Assembly (NCBI GenBank): GCA_016931355.1
Contig: JAFGEX010000343.1
Coordinates: forward strand, 1-41,813
Source of the DNA: a bacterium
GTDB lineage: Bacteria; Zhuqueibacterota; QNDG01; JABMRT01
Direction of reading: 5' to 3'
Length of the DNA: 41,813 nucleotides
Shown here: in pieces, positions 6,207 through 14,622 of the stretch
Numbering within the stretch: the first letter of the stretch is position 1
Layout: each line of letters starts with the position of its first letter
The notes under the pieces: generated by a model
Databases searched by the model: none
What the model was told of the DNA's origin: nothing
What the model saw: the letters and a program-made list of their open reading frames with translations, nothing else
Made by a program: the position numbers and the translations under genes

Positions 6207-7478
6207 CTAGAAATAAATTCTGAATGAAGAATAAAACATGTCCGGATAAACGCCGAATTCCGATTGCAGGGTCATTACCGGCGGCAGGCCGGATTCGGAC
6301 CGGTATTCGGGTCGGCCGCCGAGACTCCAATAGACGCCGGCGGAAAGATAGATGTTTTCGGAAATATTGTACTCGACCTGAGGAGCGGCGAACAGGGACC
6401 GGTCGCCGAGGTTGATCAGAATCTGTCCGGAGGCGACGGTCAAGGGCGTCAACTGGCAGGTGGCCCCCGGGATGAGATAATGCCGCCCCATGAGATAAAT
6501 ACAGCCGCGGGAGATCGCCGGGTTATTGAAAATGTCGAGATAGTGTTCCGGCTGAACGCCGCCGGCGCCGTTGAAATGATATTCGATAAATCCGTACGTT
6601 TGATCGTTCAAATGATAATCAACACCGACGGTGGCGCGGAAATAATTCGTCGGTTGGTCGATCCGGAGGCGTCGAAAACCGTCGGCGATGACATAGGCTG
6701 CCTCGCACCAGCCGCCGGCACCGCCGATGGACCGGGCCAGATCGATGCCGGCCAGCATATTCTCCTGAAAATCAACGAGCAACAGACTCATGTCCGTTTT
6801 CGCAAAATAAAATTTTCCGCGCAGATACCAGGCGCTGTTTGGATATTGAAAGTCTTTTCCGAAAACGGCGCCGGCATCCAACTCGCCCATGAATCCCATG
6901 GGTATGCGCAGCCGGACGGCGTCCACGCCGATCCGGTCTTCGGTATCCAGATCCTCGAAAGTAAACGGCGCGATGACATCGGTGGGATTGACCGCCCGGG
7001 CACTGCCCCAGGCGATGGCCTGGCGGCCGATATCCAGATCGGCCCATCCGGTTTTCAGGGTGAGAAAGGCCCGGTCCAAATTCTGGAACAGGCCGAACGA
7101 TTCGGTGTCTTCCTTCTTTGAAGGGTAGAGACGGGAATGCAGATCGGTCGCTCGATAATGATACGGGTTGATGTCCGCGATGAAAGCAGGCTGATCAAAA
7201 AGGGAGGGATCCTGAATCCGCGGCGACAGGTCATACGCCAAAGCGAAAGATAAGATTTGTTTGAACGCCGTGGATACATGCAAGCGCAGCCGGTTGTTCA
7301 CCAATCCCAAGGGGGAATCGCCTGCATAGGGCGAGGCAGCGTTACGGACGCCCGGCGGGACAAGGACGACTGAAAAGTTTTTGTAATATCCGCCGAGAGT
7401 AGTCGGACCTTCCGCAGCCATGCCCGGCAGCGCGGAAAAAAGCAGGAACGGGCACCAGAGGATTTTCAGCGCTTTCAT
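6207..7478 (-). CDS. Outer-membrane beta-barrel protein of the ABC cassette
   Basis: I choose the ATG at 7478 (423 residues) because it begins a signal peptide, MKALKILWCPFLLFSALPGMAA; the track start at 7571 would bury it. The mature sequence is rich in alternating strands (LRLHVSTAFKQILSFALAYDL, DMSLLLVDFQENML, QILINLGDRSLFAAPQVEYNI) and ends FYSSFRIYF, with the terminal aromatic residue typical of barrels. The segment GRQAIAWGSARAVNPTDVIAPF resembles DUF1302-like outer-membrane proteins. It is the distal member of a minus-strand group with ABC and LolA-like genes, but a dispersed repeat separates it from the ATPase gene, so it may have its own promoter. A role as the outer-membrane partner is inferred. 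Confidence 0.75.
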   Translation of the reverse strand: MKALKILWCPFLLFSALPGMAAEGPTTLGGYYKNFSVVLVPPGVRNAASPYAGDSPLGLVNNRLRLHVSTAFKQILSFALAYDLSPRIQDPSLFDQPAFIADINPYHYRATDLHSRLYPSKKEDTESFGLFQNLDRAFLTLKTGWADLDIGRQAIAWGSARAVNPTDVIAPFTFEDLDTEDRIGVDAVRLRIPMGFMGELDAGAVFGKDFQYPNSAWYLRGKFYFAKTDMSLLLVDFQENMLAGIDLARSIGGAGGWCEAAYVIADGFRRLRIDQPTNYFRATVGVDYHLNDQTYGFIEYHFNGAGGVQPEHYLDIFNNPAISRGCIYLMGRHYLIPGATCQLTPLTVASGQILINLGDRSLFAAPQVEYNISENIYLSAGVYWSLGGRPEYRSESGLPPVMTLQSEFGVYPDMFYSSFRIYF

Positions 7479-7584
7479 TTTCCGACGATCCGACACGACT
7501 CTTGGTGCGGAAAGACCGCCGGCCCGCCGGACCTGCGCGATGAGTACACGGATGACGGCCATTCCCTTCATTTAATCCCCAGGT

Positions 7585-7698
7585 GAATCTGAGAGCGAGC
7601 ATATTCCGCGGGGCTTGCCCCGGGAAAAGCGAATGAATATCAATGTCTTTTTCCCTCTAGATCGAAGATTCCCCGCCGCTTGCGGCGGGAGCTTCAAT
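7585..7698 (+). repeat. Dispersed intergenic repeat, copy C (full length)
   Basis: All modules are present: GAATCTGAGAGCGAGC, a first hairpin (CGGGGCTTGCCCCG), the middle part ATCAATGTCTTTTTCCCT, then AGATCGAAGATTCCCC, the second hairpin (CCGCCGCTTGCGGCGG) and AGCTTCAAT. It sits between the ATPase and barrel genes, inside what would otherwise be one operon. Confidence 0.88.
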
Positions 7699-7710
7699 CC
7701 GGAGGTTTCT

Positions 7711-8415
7711 TTATGAACGTGCCTCATCATGCACGATCGTCCCGTCCTGTAACGTGACGAGTCGTCGCGCCTTCCGGATGACCAATTCATCATGGGTGGA
7801 AAAAATAAAGGTCATGCCGGTTTGCCGGTTCAGCTCCCTCATCATATCGAGCAGCCCGGCGCCTGTCTTGGAATCGAGGTTGGCCGTCGGTTCATCGGCG
7901 AGAATCAGGGACGGTTTCGATACCATGGCGCGGGCGACCGCCACCCGCTGCTGCTGGCCTCCTGAGAGCTTGGGCGGACGGCGGTTCTCGTAACCGGCCA
8001 ATCCGACCTGTTTCAGAATGTCCGCGACGCGGCGATGCCGTTCCGTTTTCGGAACACCCTGAAGAAGCATGATATAATCAATGTTTTCCTCCACGCTCAA
8101 TACGGGAATGAGGTTGTAGGCCTGGAAAATAAATCCAATGTGATCCCGCCGGAAGTCCGACAGCCGCCGTCCGCTCATGGCCGAGAGAAGTTCGCCACTC
8201 AGCCATACCTCACCGGACGTCGGCGTATCCAGGCCGGAAATCACGTTGAGCAGGGTCGTCTTGCCCGAGCCGGAGGGGCCGACAATGGCGGTAAATTCAC
8301 CGCGCCGGATCGTCAAGTCCACATGCGTCAGAGCGTGAACGGGAACGCCGTTTTCAGAATAGGTCTTGGATATCGCTTTCGTTTCAATGATTGTGTCGTA
8401 TTCGCTTGTCACCAT
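7711..8415 (-). CDS. ABC transporter ATPase, LolD/MacB type
   Basis: The ATG at 8415 has an AGAGGAG site 6-7 bases upstream and gives 234 residues; the track start at 8517 overlaps the permease gene. Walker A is GPSGSGKTT, the Q-loop follows FIFQAYNLIP, the signature is LSGGQQQR, Walker B is LILADEPTANLD and the H-loop is FSTHD. The sequence is typical of the LolD/MacB/FtsE group, whose members work with FtsX-fold permeases to extract or push substrates from the inner membrane rather than pump through it. Two such permeases and a LolA-like protein precede it, so it probably powers transfer of a lipid or lipoprotein to a periplasmic carrier. Confidence 0.93.
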   Translation of the reverse strand: MVTSEYDTIIETKAISKTYSENGVPVHALTHVDLTIRRGEFTAIVGPSGSGKTTLLNVISGLDTPTSGEVWLSGELLSAMSGRRLSDFRRDHIGFIFQAYNLIPVLSVEENIDYIMLLQGVPKTERHRRVADILKQVGLAGYENRRPPKLSGGQQQRVAVARAMVSKPSLILADEPTANLDSKTGAGLLDMMRELNRQTGMTFIFSTHDELVIRKARRLVTLQDGTIVHDEARS

Positions 8416-8470
8416 CGATTGCTCCTCTGCGCCGGATCCTTGGATGTCATCTGAACGACAGCAGCCCGGT

Positions 8471-9697
8471 TTATAATGATTTTCGAATGGCCGTCGCCGG
8501 AGACAGTTTTGCCGCATAAACAGCCGGATAAATTCCGACGATGATGGTCAACAAAAAGGTCCAGCTTGGATAAATCACAAATTGCCTCATTTCCATCACC
8601 GGATAAATCAATCGGCGAAAAGTGACACCGGCCCATTCAATCCCGCTGTAGTCGATGCCCATTTTGCCCACAGCCGCGGTGACGATGAAGCCGATACTGT
8701 TTCCCAGGAGTATGCTCAAAACCGCCAGGGCGCCCGCCTCGCATAAAATCAGTTTTGCCACCCCAAACGGACGCGTTCCGACCGCACGCAGCACGCCGAA
8801 TTCGAACATGCGCTCGTAAAGCGACATGAAGAGGGTGTTGACGATCCCCAACGCCACCACGCCGAATAAAACGGCTCCGATGAGCAAGGTGCTGAAATCC
8901 GACAAGTCCAACGCCGCTTTCAGTTCCGAACAAATTTTTGTCCATCCCAAGGCCTCATTCCCATTTTGAGAGTATTTCTCCCAGAAGGGAAGGGATTCAT
9001 CGCCGCCGTACTGGGATCCGGTGAATTGGATGGCGATTTCATGCACGTTGTCCGGGATGCCAAATATCTGTTGCGCTTTGATCAGACGGATGAACGCCAT
9101 GCCGGCGTCCATTTCCCGGATATTGAAACGAGTGATGCCGGAAACCCGGAACATTTCCTGCGAGAGGTCGCCGGTACGGGCTTCCGAAACGGTCACCACA
9201 ACCCGGTCTCCGAGTCCGACCTCGAGAAGATCCGCCAATTTGCTGCCGATCACGATGTCGTGGTCGTTCGGGCCGCTGAAAAACGAGCCCCTGATGATCG
9301 CCTCGTCCACCTGGGAAACGGCCGCCTCCGTCTCCGGCTGAATGCCGACCAATTCCACGGCGCTGAAATTGGCGGCGGAGCTGATCATGCCCAGATTCAT
9401 GACCCGCAGCGTGAAATGCCGGACAATCGGCTCTTTCTTCAGATCGGCCACGACGTCGTCGAGTCCGTTGATGGTCGCCTCCACGGATTGAGTCTGTCGA
9501 AACCCCTTCCGATGGATCTGGCCTTCTCCAAGAAAAGAGGCGGTCGCCGATTGGATCATATTCTCATTCATGCCGATGATCAGGGCGTCGGTGAAAATCA
9601 AGGCCGCCAATCCCAGGCCGATGGCTGTGCCCGCGATGAAGGAGCGGCGCTTGTTTCGGAACAGGTTCCGCCAGGCCAGTTTGAAATAAATCCACAT
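8471..9697 (-). CDS. FtsX/LolCE-type ABC permease 2
   Basis: The second in-frame ATG (9697) sits 8 bases from an AGAGG site that overlaps the stop codon of the preceding gene, giving 408 residues. The layout is that of the MacB/LolC fold: an N-terminal helix (AWRNLFRNKRRSFIAGTAIGLGLAALIF), a periplasmic domain of about 200 residues, and three C-terminal helices beginning at LLIGAVLFGVVALGIVNTLFMSLYER. The ERMFEFGVLRAVGTRP segment is the conserved coupling region. It pairs with the permease encoded just upstream to make a heterodimer, as in LolCE. The periplasmic domain would hand substrate to the LolA-like protein. Confidence 0.88.
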   Translation of the reverse strand: MWIYFKLAWRNLFRNKRRSFIAGTAIGLGLAALIFTDALIIGMNENMIQSATASFLGEGQIHRKGFRQTQSVEATINGLDDVVADLKKEPIVRHFTLRVMNLGMISSAANFSAVELVGIQPETEAAVSQVDEAIIRGSFFSGPNDHDIVIGSKLADLLEVGLGDRVVVTVSEARTGDLSQEMFRVSGITRFNIREMDAGMAFIRLIKAQQIFGIPDNVHEIAIQFTGSQYGGDESLPFWEKYSQNGNEALGWTKICSELKAALDLSDFSTLLIGAVLFGVVALGIVNTLFMSLYERMFEFGVLRAVGTRPFGVAKLILCEAGALAVLSILLGNSIGFIVTAAVGKMGIDYSGIEWAGVTFRRLIYPVMEMRQFVIYPSWTFLLTIIVGIYPAVYAAKLSPATAIRKSL

Positions 9698-9708
9698 CGC
9701 CATAACCT

Positions 9709-10923
9709 CTAGTGGATTCTCATCGCCTTGGCCGGTCGGATATGCGCCGCCCGCAAGGCCGGGAAGACGCTGACCAGCGATGCGGACAGGAAGACCGACA
9801 AACCCGGCAGATACAACGTGCGCGCATTTACGGCCGAGTACATCTTGTCAAACGTGACGCCTCCGTAGGTAAACGGAGTCGGTATCGTGACTCCATGAAC
9901 GGACAAAAACCGGTTGATCAGCATGCTGACGCAGATCCCCAGAACGATGCTTGCCAGCGTGATGAGGTTGACCTCGCATACGACCTGCCAGAAAATCTGG
10001 CTCGGGCGGGTGCCGACGGCCTTTGCCATGCCGTATTCCCGGGTGCGCTCCAGCACCGACATCAGAACCGTGTTCAACACGCCGATGGACACAATCAGCA
10101 CGATCACAAAGATCATGATCCACATGCCCTCCAGATCGGCTTTCATCGCGTGATAAAAGGATCTGGCGAATTCCTGCCAGGGTTCCACCGACAATCCCGG
10201 TGCATGGAGCCGTTCCCTGATTGTTCGGGTCAGCCTGTCGATCGAATGAAGGTTTTTGGCAATCACGGCGATTTCATGAACCTGCGAGGGAAGGACGAAC
10301 AGTGCCTGGGCGTCCGCAAGATGCATGTAAACGGACATGCGGTCGCTCGTCTCCTCCCCGCTTTGAATGATGCCGACGATGCGGTACAAATCGTTGGCGA
10401 TGGAGCCGTCGGCTGCCTGCGACACCATGATCAATTCGTCGTCAACCGTCGCCTTCAGAACCTCCGCCAATGATTTTCCCAAAATGACACCGTGTTCCGC
10501 CCGCCCGCCGAAGGCCTTTCCGGAAATGATTTTTTGATTGAACCGCGTCGCCCGCTGTTCCCTTTCCGGATCGATCCCGATGATCTGAACGGCCGCGCTG
10601 TTGTCGCCGACGGATGCCAATCCCGCCGAATACAGCCTCGGCGTCCAGGTCTCCACGCCGGCCAGTCCCTGAATGGCCTGCCCGATTTGTTCGTAACGTT
10701 TGATGGAATTGTAAATCGAAGGCTTGTCCAGGTACCCTTTGCCGTGCACCTGAATATGACCCAGGCGATTCCGCGTGAACATGTCGATGATGTTGTTGTA
10801 AGTGCCGTCCGACCAGCCGATTGAAATCGCGGACAGGACGAAGCCGCCGAACATGGTAAGCAGGGTGAGGACAGTCCTCCGTTTCTGACGAAGGGTGTTT
10901 CGGAGTGCAATTTTGAATATCAT
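9709..10923 (-). CDS. FtsX/LolCE-type ABC permease 1
   Basis: 404 residues with the same fold as its neighbour: N-terminal IALRNTLRQKRRTVLTLLTMFGGFVLSAISI, a periplasmic domain, then MIFVIVLIVSIGVLNTVLMSVLERTREYGMAKAVGTRPSQI and two further helices. The ATG follows the stop codon of the LolA-like gene after one base, so the two are translationally linked. The protein and permease 2 share the coupling motif but are otherwise diverged, consistent with a heterodimer that arose by duplication. Substrate unknown; lipoprotein or lipid release is inferred from the adjacent carrier. Confidence 0.88.
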   Translation of the reverse strand: MIFKIALRNTLRQKRRTVLTLLTMFGGFVLSAISIGWSDGTYNNIIDMFTRNRLGHIQVHGKGYLDKPSIYNSIKRYEQIGQAIQGLAGVETWTPRLYSAGLASVGDNSAAVQIIGIDPEREQRATRFNQKIISGKAFGGRAEHGVILGKSLAEVLKATVDDELIMVSQAADGSIANDLYRIVGIIQSGEETSDRMSVYMHLADAQALFVLPSQVHEIAVIAKNLHSIDRLTRTIRERLHAPGLSVEPWQEFARSFYHAMKADLEGMWIMIFVIVLIVSIGVLNTVLMSVLERTREYGMAKAVGTRPSQIFWQVVCEVNLITLASIVLGICVSMLINRFLSVHGVTIPTPFTYGGVTFDKMYSAVNARTLYLPGLSVFLSASLVSVFPALRAAHIRPAKAMRIH

Positions 10924-10924
10924 G

Positions 10925-11692
10925 TCACCGTCCGGATTGCAGGTTTCTCAAATTGAAAACGTCATCCGCGACAGGAACGTCGAACGCGGCATCCAGGTAT
11001 CGAATGATCGTTTTCTGCCCTTCCTTGTTCTGCGGAATCAGTTCCATCACGGTCGGAATCCTGCGGTTGCCCAGCACTTGAATATCCTTAAAATGAATCA
11101 GGCGCATCAGCCCGCCTTTTTCATCATAATATTCTTCCCACACCGGCAGCGTGTCCTCACGCCGCACCGCCACGACAACCTTGCCCCAGACGACGGCCAC
11201 ATTTTCATTGGGGATCAACCGAAGATAAATCAAGCTGTCCTGCGCGTCTTCCCCGCGGATCCGTTCAAACTGATAGTCGTCCGTCCAGGTATATTCTTTG
11301 ACGAGATCATCATTGGTAAAATCGGATCCCATCCAGGAGCTCATCATCATGGAAGGGGGGACCTTGATGACCTTGTTGATCTTGGGCAGGTAATTCCACA
11401 TCTCATTCTTGATTCGCAGAGTCGCCACGCCTTCATCCTTGGCGGGTGCCAAAATGCGGATGAAGGTCTTGTCCATCCCCTTGAACCAGGCCTTCATCTT
11501 GAGGGTGCGCTCCCAATGAGGGGTTTGGATCACCATCTCCATTCGGACATAACTGGAGTTGCTTCGGTAGAGTGCATCCAGTCGCCGGACCATTTCCTGG
11601 ACATCCGGCGCTGCGTTGTTCTCTCCCGCCCCGAGCCTGAAGGGGACGTGAACGGCGGCGATCCATACGAATAAGAATCTTTTCATGAGCAT
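10925..11692 (-). CDS. LolA-like outer-membrane lipoprotein-sorting protein (COG2834)
   Basis: I start at 11692, where AAGGAG lies 6 bases upstream (255 residues; 11686 is an alternative). After a short signal sequence (MKRFLFVWIAAVHVPFRLGAG) the chain shows the COG2834/LolA-like layout: helix VQEMVRRLDALYRS, strands RMEMVIQTPHWERTLKMKAWFKG, then MWNYLPKINKVIKVPPSMMMSSWMGSDFTNDDLVKE, which is the recognisable signature of this subfamily, and a final strand pair. LolA-fold proteins bind acyl chains in a half-barrel and carry lipidated cargo through the periplasm. It leads the ABC cassette and is expected to accept cargo from the two permeases. Confidence 0.88.
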   Translation of the reverse strand: MLMKRFLFVWIAAVHVPFRLGAGENNAAPDVQEMVRRLDALYRSNSSYVRMEMVIQTPHWERTLKMKAWFKGMDKTFIRILAPAKDEGVATLRIKNEMWNYLPKINKVIKVPPSMMMSSWMGSDFTNDDLVKEYTWTDDYQFERIRGEDAQDSLIYLRLIPNENVAVVWGKVVVAVRREDTLPVWEEYYDEKGGLMRLIHFKDIQVLGNRRIPTVMELIPQNKEGQKTIIRYLDAAFDVPVADDVFNLRNLQSGR

Positions 11693-11813
11693 CCTTCGCT
11701 CCTTGGCGGAAAAAATCAACGGTTTTAAAGTTCTGTTTAAAAGGGAAATTCGACGGATCCAGTCCCGGGTCCTGCCGCGGGACCGTCCGGAAGGGGCGCA
11801 CGGCCGGGCGTCC

Positions 11814-13256
11814 CTACAAAGTCCGGTCCGGCACCCACATGTCCTGCCAGGTCAATCCGCATTTCCGCGCCATATCCAGGCAGTACTCCAGCCTCCCCAA
11901 ATCCGCATCCGCGTTGTTCGTGCCGAACGTGAATTTCACGCCTGCCTCTTTTGCGCGCCTGATGAAGGCTTCGCTTGGGATCCGGTAGCGCGCATTGATT
12001 TCGACCGCCACTCCGTTACTGACCGCCGCATCGATCACCTGCTGCATGCGCTCAGGAGTCCAGAGCGAATCGTACTCAGAAGCCAGCGTGTCCGGCAGGA
12101 AGGTCGCGTTGACGTAGATGTCGATCGGTTCATTTTCCATGATCGATGCGATGCGGTTCACCAGCATGTCCATGAATGCCTGCCTGTCCCCGACATGCAC
12201 TTCTTCGGGTATCCAAAGCCGCATGCGCCTGCCCTGATCGTCTGTGAATGTCATGGCGTCCGTGAACACATAATCGAAACGGTCGATCATTTTCCTGGAG
12301 AAAAGGCCTGTCCATTCGCGGCCCTCGGCCTGCATGCCGATAAAGGCCGGGATGCCCTGCATGGATTTCAAATACGCTTCGATCCCGCGGTCGTCTGAGA
12401 TGGGGAAACCGAGTCCGCAGTTGGCTGCGATTCCGTAGAAAATCCCGGTCTTTCTCGAATTCTCCAGCGCCTTTTCAGGCGTCAAACCGCCCTTGGCGTG
12501 CACATGCAGATCCAGAACCGGGAAATTCTCCATGCCCAGACGCACGATTTCCTCATCGATGGAGTCCGCAGCAGCGGCATACCCTGAATAGCCCGGATCA
12601 TCCGGAAGAATCTTCACCCGGATGTTTCGGTAATGGACTTCGCTGCCCGGATCATGGCATTGCAGGGCGAATGTGCCGGATGAAAGGCTGCGTCCCGGTT
12701 CCCCGGACTCCAGTTTTTCCGGCTCCGTGTAGTCCACGACCGGGATACCGTCCAGAGACACCTGGATCCGTTTGCCGCGTACTGAAATCCCGATGCGGAA
12801 CCATTTGTCGTCCCGGGCCATGGCCTTGTACAGGTTGCGTACACCGTACAGGCTCGCGGTTTTCTTCAGTTCGCGGTAATCCCCTTCCCCTTTATGAGAA
12901 TTATTGACCTGGACTTCGTAGCCTTGCGACGGCCAGCCATCCTCCTGGAAGCGGGTGTGAAAATAGATGCCGGAATTGGCGCCTGGTTTTGTCAGCACTT
13001 CAGCGCTGAATTCGAAATTGCTGATATCCGCCTGCTCTTGGTCGCCCTTATAAAAGAGATGGGCCCTGGGCCCCCTGCATATCAATTCGCCGTTTTCCAC
13101 AGAGAACGAACCCGGATTCTCGGAGGCCTTCCATCCGTCCAGGTTTTTACCGTTGAAAAGGGAGGTCCATCCAGTTTCGGTCGTGCAGGACAACAATCCG
13201 GATAACAGGACGAATCCGGAGAGGAAAAGGAACACCCGCATTTTTAAATCAGTCAT
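11814..13256 (-). CDS. DUF1080-PHP fusion lipoprotein
   Basis: Start at 13256 (480 residues) is supported by GGGAGA 7 bases upstream and by a lipoprotein signal ending LLSC (Cys24). Residues about 27-215 form a DUF1080 (3-keto-glycoside hydrolase-like, concanavalin fold) domain: WTSLFNGKNLDGWKA, NSGIYFHTRF, GYEVQVNNS, IPVVDYTEP and HYRNIRVK. Residues about 235-480 form a PHP-like metal-dependent domain beginning VLDLHVHAKGGLTPEKAL, with later ANCGLG and FTFGTNNADADLGRLEYCL segments. The fusion suggests sugar binding or cleavage joined to a hydrolase or amidohydrolase. Its ATG overlaps the stop of the pentapeptide gene (ATGA), so the two are co-translated. The actual substrate is unknown. Confidence 0.82.
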   Translation of the reverse strand: MTDLKMRVFLFLSGFVLLSGLLSCTTETGWTSLFNGKNLDGWKASENPGSFSVENGELICRGPRAHLFYKGDQEQADISNFEFSAEVLTKPGANSGIYFHTRFQEDGWPSQGYEVQVNNSHKGEGDYRELKKTASLYGVRNLYKAMARDDKWFRIGISVRGKRIQVSLDGIPVVDYTEPEKLESGEPGRSLSSGTFALQCHDPGSEVHYRNIRVKILPDDPGYSGYAAAADSIDEEIVRLGMENFPVLDLHVHAKGGLTPEKALENSRKTGIFYGIAANCGLGFPISDDRGIEAYLKSMQGIPAFIGMQAEGREWTGLFSRKMIDRFDYVFTDAMTFTDDQGRRMRLWIPEEVHVGDRQAFMDMLVNRIASIMENEPIDIYVNATFLPDTLASEYDSLWTPERMQQVIDAAVSNGVAVEINARYRIPSEAFIRRAKEAGVKFTFGTNNADADLGRLEYCLDMARKCGLTWQDMWVPDRTL

Positions 13257-14359
13257 GATTTGTCTCCCATGAGCCACTCGACGATGTAGGGATTTCCGAA
13301 ATCCACATTCCCGAGTTCCGTCTGGCTGAAATCCACGCCTTTGAATGATGTATCCTTCAGGTTCGCATGCCCGAGCTTTGCATAGGACATGCCCGCTTTT
13401 TCGAAATTGGCGGAAGACAGATTGGCGCTCGTGAAATCCGCGGAATGGCAGTCAGCCCCGGTAAAATCCGCTCCGGAACAATCCGCGAGGCTCACATTGG
13501 CGCCGTGAAAATCCGCATGCTGAAACACGGCCATGGCCAGAGTGGCGCGTGAAAGATTGGCGCCGTAGAGAACCGTCCTTTCCCCGACTGCTCCGGAAAG
13601 ATTGGCCATGGACAGATTCGCCTCCCTGAGGTTGCAGTCGGACAGAACCGCCTTTTCCAGGTCCGCTTCCTCGAGATCCGCCTTCCGGAGATTCACATTC
13701 TTGAACACCTTGCCTTTCAGGGGCATGCCGGACAGATTGCATTCGGAAAAATCCGCTCCGGCGAAATGGCAGGAGGAGAGGTTCAGGCTGCGCAGGTCCT
13801 GGCCCGGCATCTTCGTGTTTTCCAGATTGAGCTGCGCCATCCGGCAGCCGTTCATCGCTGCTTTGGTCAGATCCGCTGCGAACAGGTTCGAACCCTTGAG
13901 CAGGGCGCCGGAGAGATCGGCCTGGCGCAGAACGGTGTGCTTCAGGATCGTGCCTGTCAGGTTGGCCTGCACCAGCTTCGCGCCGGAAAGGTTGGCGCCG
14001 CTGAAATCCGCTCCGGAGAGGTCCGCACCGCGCAGGTCCGCGCCTCTCAGGTCCGCGCTGGAGAAATCCGCGTCGCGGAGAATCGCTTTGAATAAGATGC
14101 AACCGCCGGCACTCGCGATTTTCAGCATGGCCCCGGTCAGATCCGCACCGCGCAGATCCGTGCCGCTTAAGTTGGCGGATTTGAAGCGTACGAACCGGAG
14201 ATTGGCATGATGCATCCTGAATCCGCTGAGATCCAGGTTCTCCTCCACCATGGCCTCCAGGTTCAGGGGCTCCTGGAGGCTGTCGAGCTGCTGGCGCCTC
14301 ATCATCCCCAGGGCTTTTCTTGTGCTGAGGACGAGCTTCACGTGCTTCGGATTGGCCAT
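13253..14359 (-). CDS. Pentapeptide-repeat protein
   Basis: 368 residues built almost wholly of A(D/N)LXX pentapeptides from about residue 40 to 350 (for example ADFSSADLRGADLRGADLSG and ANLSGAKLVQANLTG). Such repeats fold into a right-handed four-sided beta-helix. A short N-terminal segment (MANPKHVKLVLSTRKALGMM) precedes the repeats and has no signal peptide, so the protein should be cytoplasmic unless exported by an unseen route. Pentapeptide proteins include DNA-gyrase protectors and scaffolds, but function cannot be inferred from repeats alone. AAGGATAC precedes the ATG. It is coupled through a 4-base overlap to a DUF1080-PHP lipoprotein, an odd pairing of cytoplasmic and envelope proteins. 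Confidence 0.93.
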   Translation of the reverse strand: MANPKHVKLVLSTRKALGMMRRQQLDSLQEPLNLEAMVEENLDLSGFRMHHANLRFVRFKSANLSGTDLRGADLTGAMLKIASAGGCILFKAILRDADFSSADLRGADLRGADLSGADFSGANLSGAKLVQANLTGTILKHTVLRQADLSGALLKGSNLFAADLTKAAMNGCRMAQLNLENTKMPGQDLRSLNLSSCHFAGADFSECNLSGMPLKGKVFKNVNLRKADLEEADLEKAVLSDCNLREANLSMANLSGAVGERTVLYGANLSRATLAMAVFQHADFHGANVSLADCSGADFTGADCHSADFTSANLSSANFEKAGMSYAKLGHANLKDTSFKGVDFSQTELGNVDFGNPYIVEWLMGDKS

Positions 14360-14622
14360 GACAGTATCCTTTTTTTCAGAGAAGAAAGAGGCCTGCTACC
14401 GGTCGGGTTTCAGATGATTCCGCGTGTGCTCTGCGAAATATTTTGTAAAATGCAGGCCGTTCCCTGTTGATGATCTTCAGCCGGTGCGTTCAAGAGTAAG
14501 AAAATCAATCCTCCTGAAAATATCAAGATATTCTTTCAGAAAAGGAACCAAATCCGCGGGCGGGAGTTTAGAGATGTTCGGGGAATGTGAAGCAAGGTCG
14601 AGAGGCAAAAGGGGTGACTGTC
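14360..14622. other. Divergent intergenic region between pentapeptide and msr genes
   Basis: This 263-base gap must hold the promoters for both divergent units. An imperfect inverted repeat at 14514-14539 (CTGAAAATATC facing GATATTCTTTCAG) lies upstream of the msr start and could be an operator. No convincing -35/-10 pair was found by eye. Confidence 0.4.
14514..14539 (+). promoter_or_regulatory. Imperfect inverted repeat upstream of msrBA
   Basis: CTGAAAATATC and GATATTCTTTCAG pair apart from a two-base bulge. It lies about 85 bases upstream of the chosen start codon and AT-rich sequence surrounds it, which would suit a regulator site; no known family consensus is recognised. Confidence 0.35.

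Noticed and set aside
5876-6330. Minus-strand ORFs 5876-6205 and 5950-6330 as genes
   Set aside because: They overlap repeat copy B and the end of the barrel gene and have random composition.
13602-14210. 202-residue plus-strand ORF within the pentapeptide gene
   Set aside because: Arg/Ser/Ala repeats are the mirror of the pentapeptide coding repeats.
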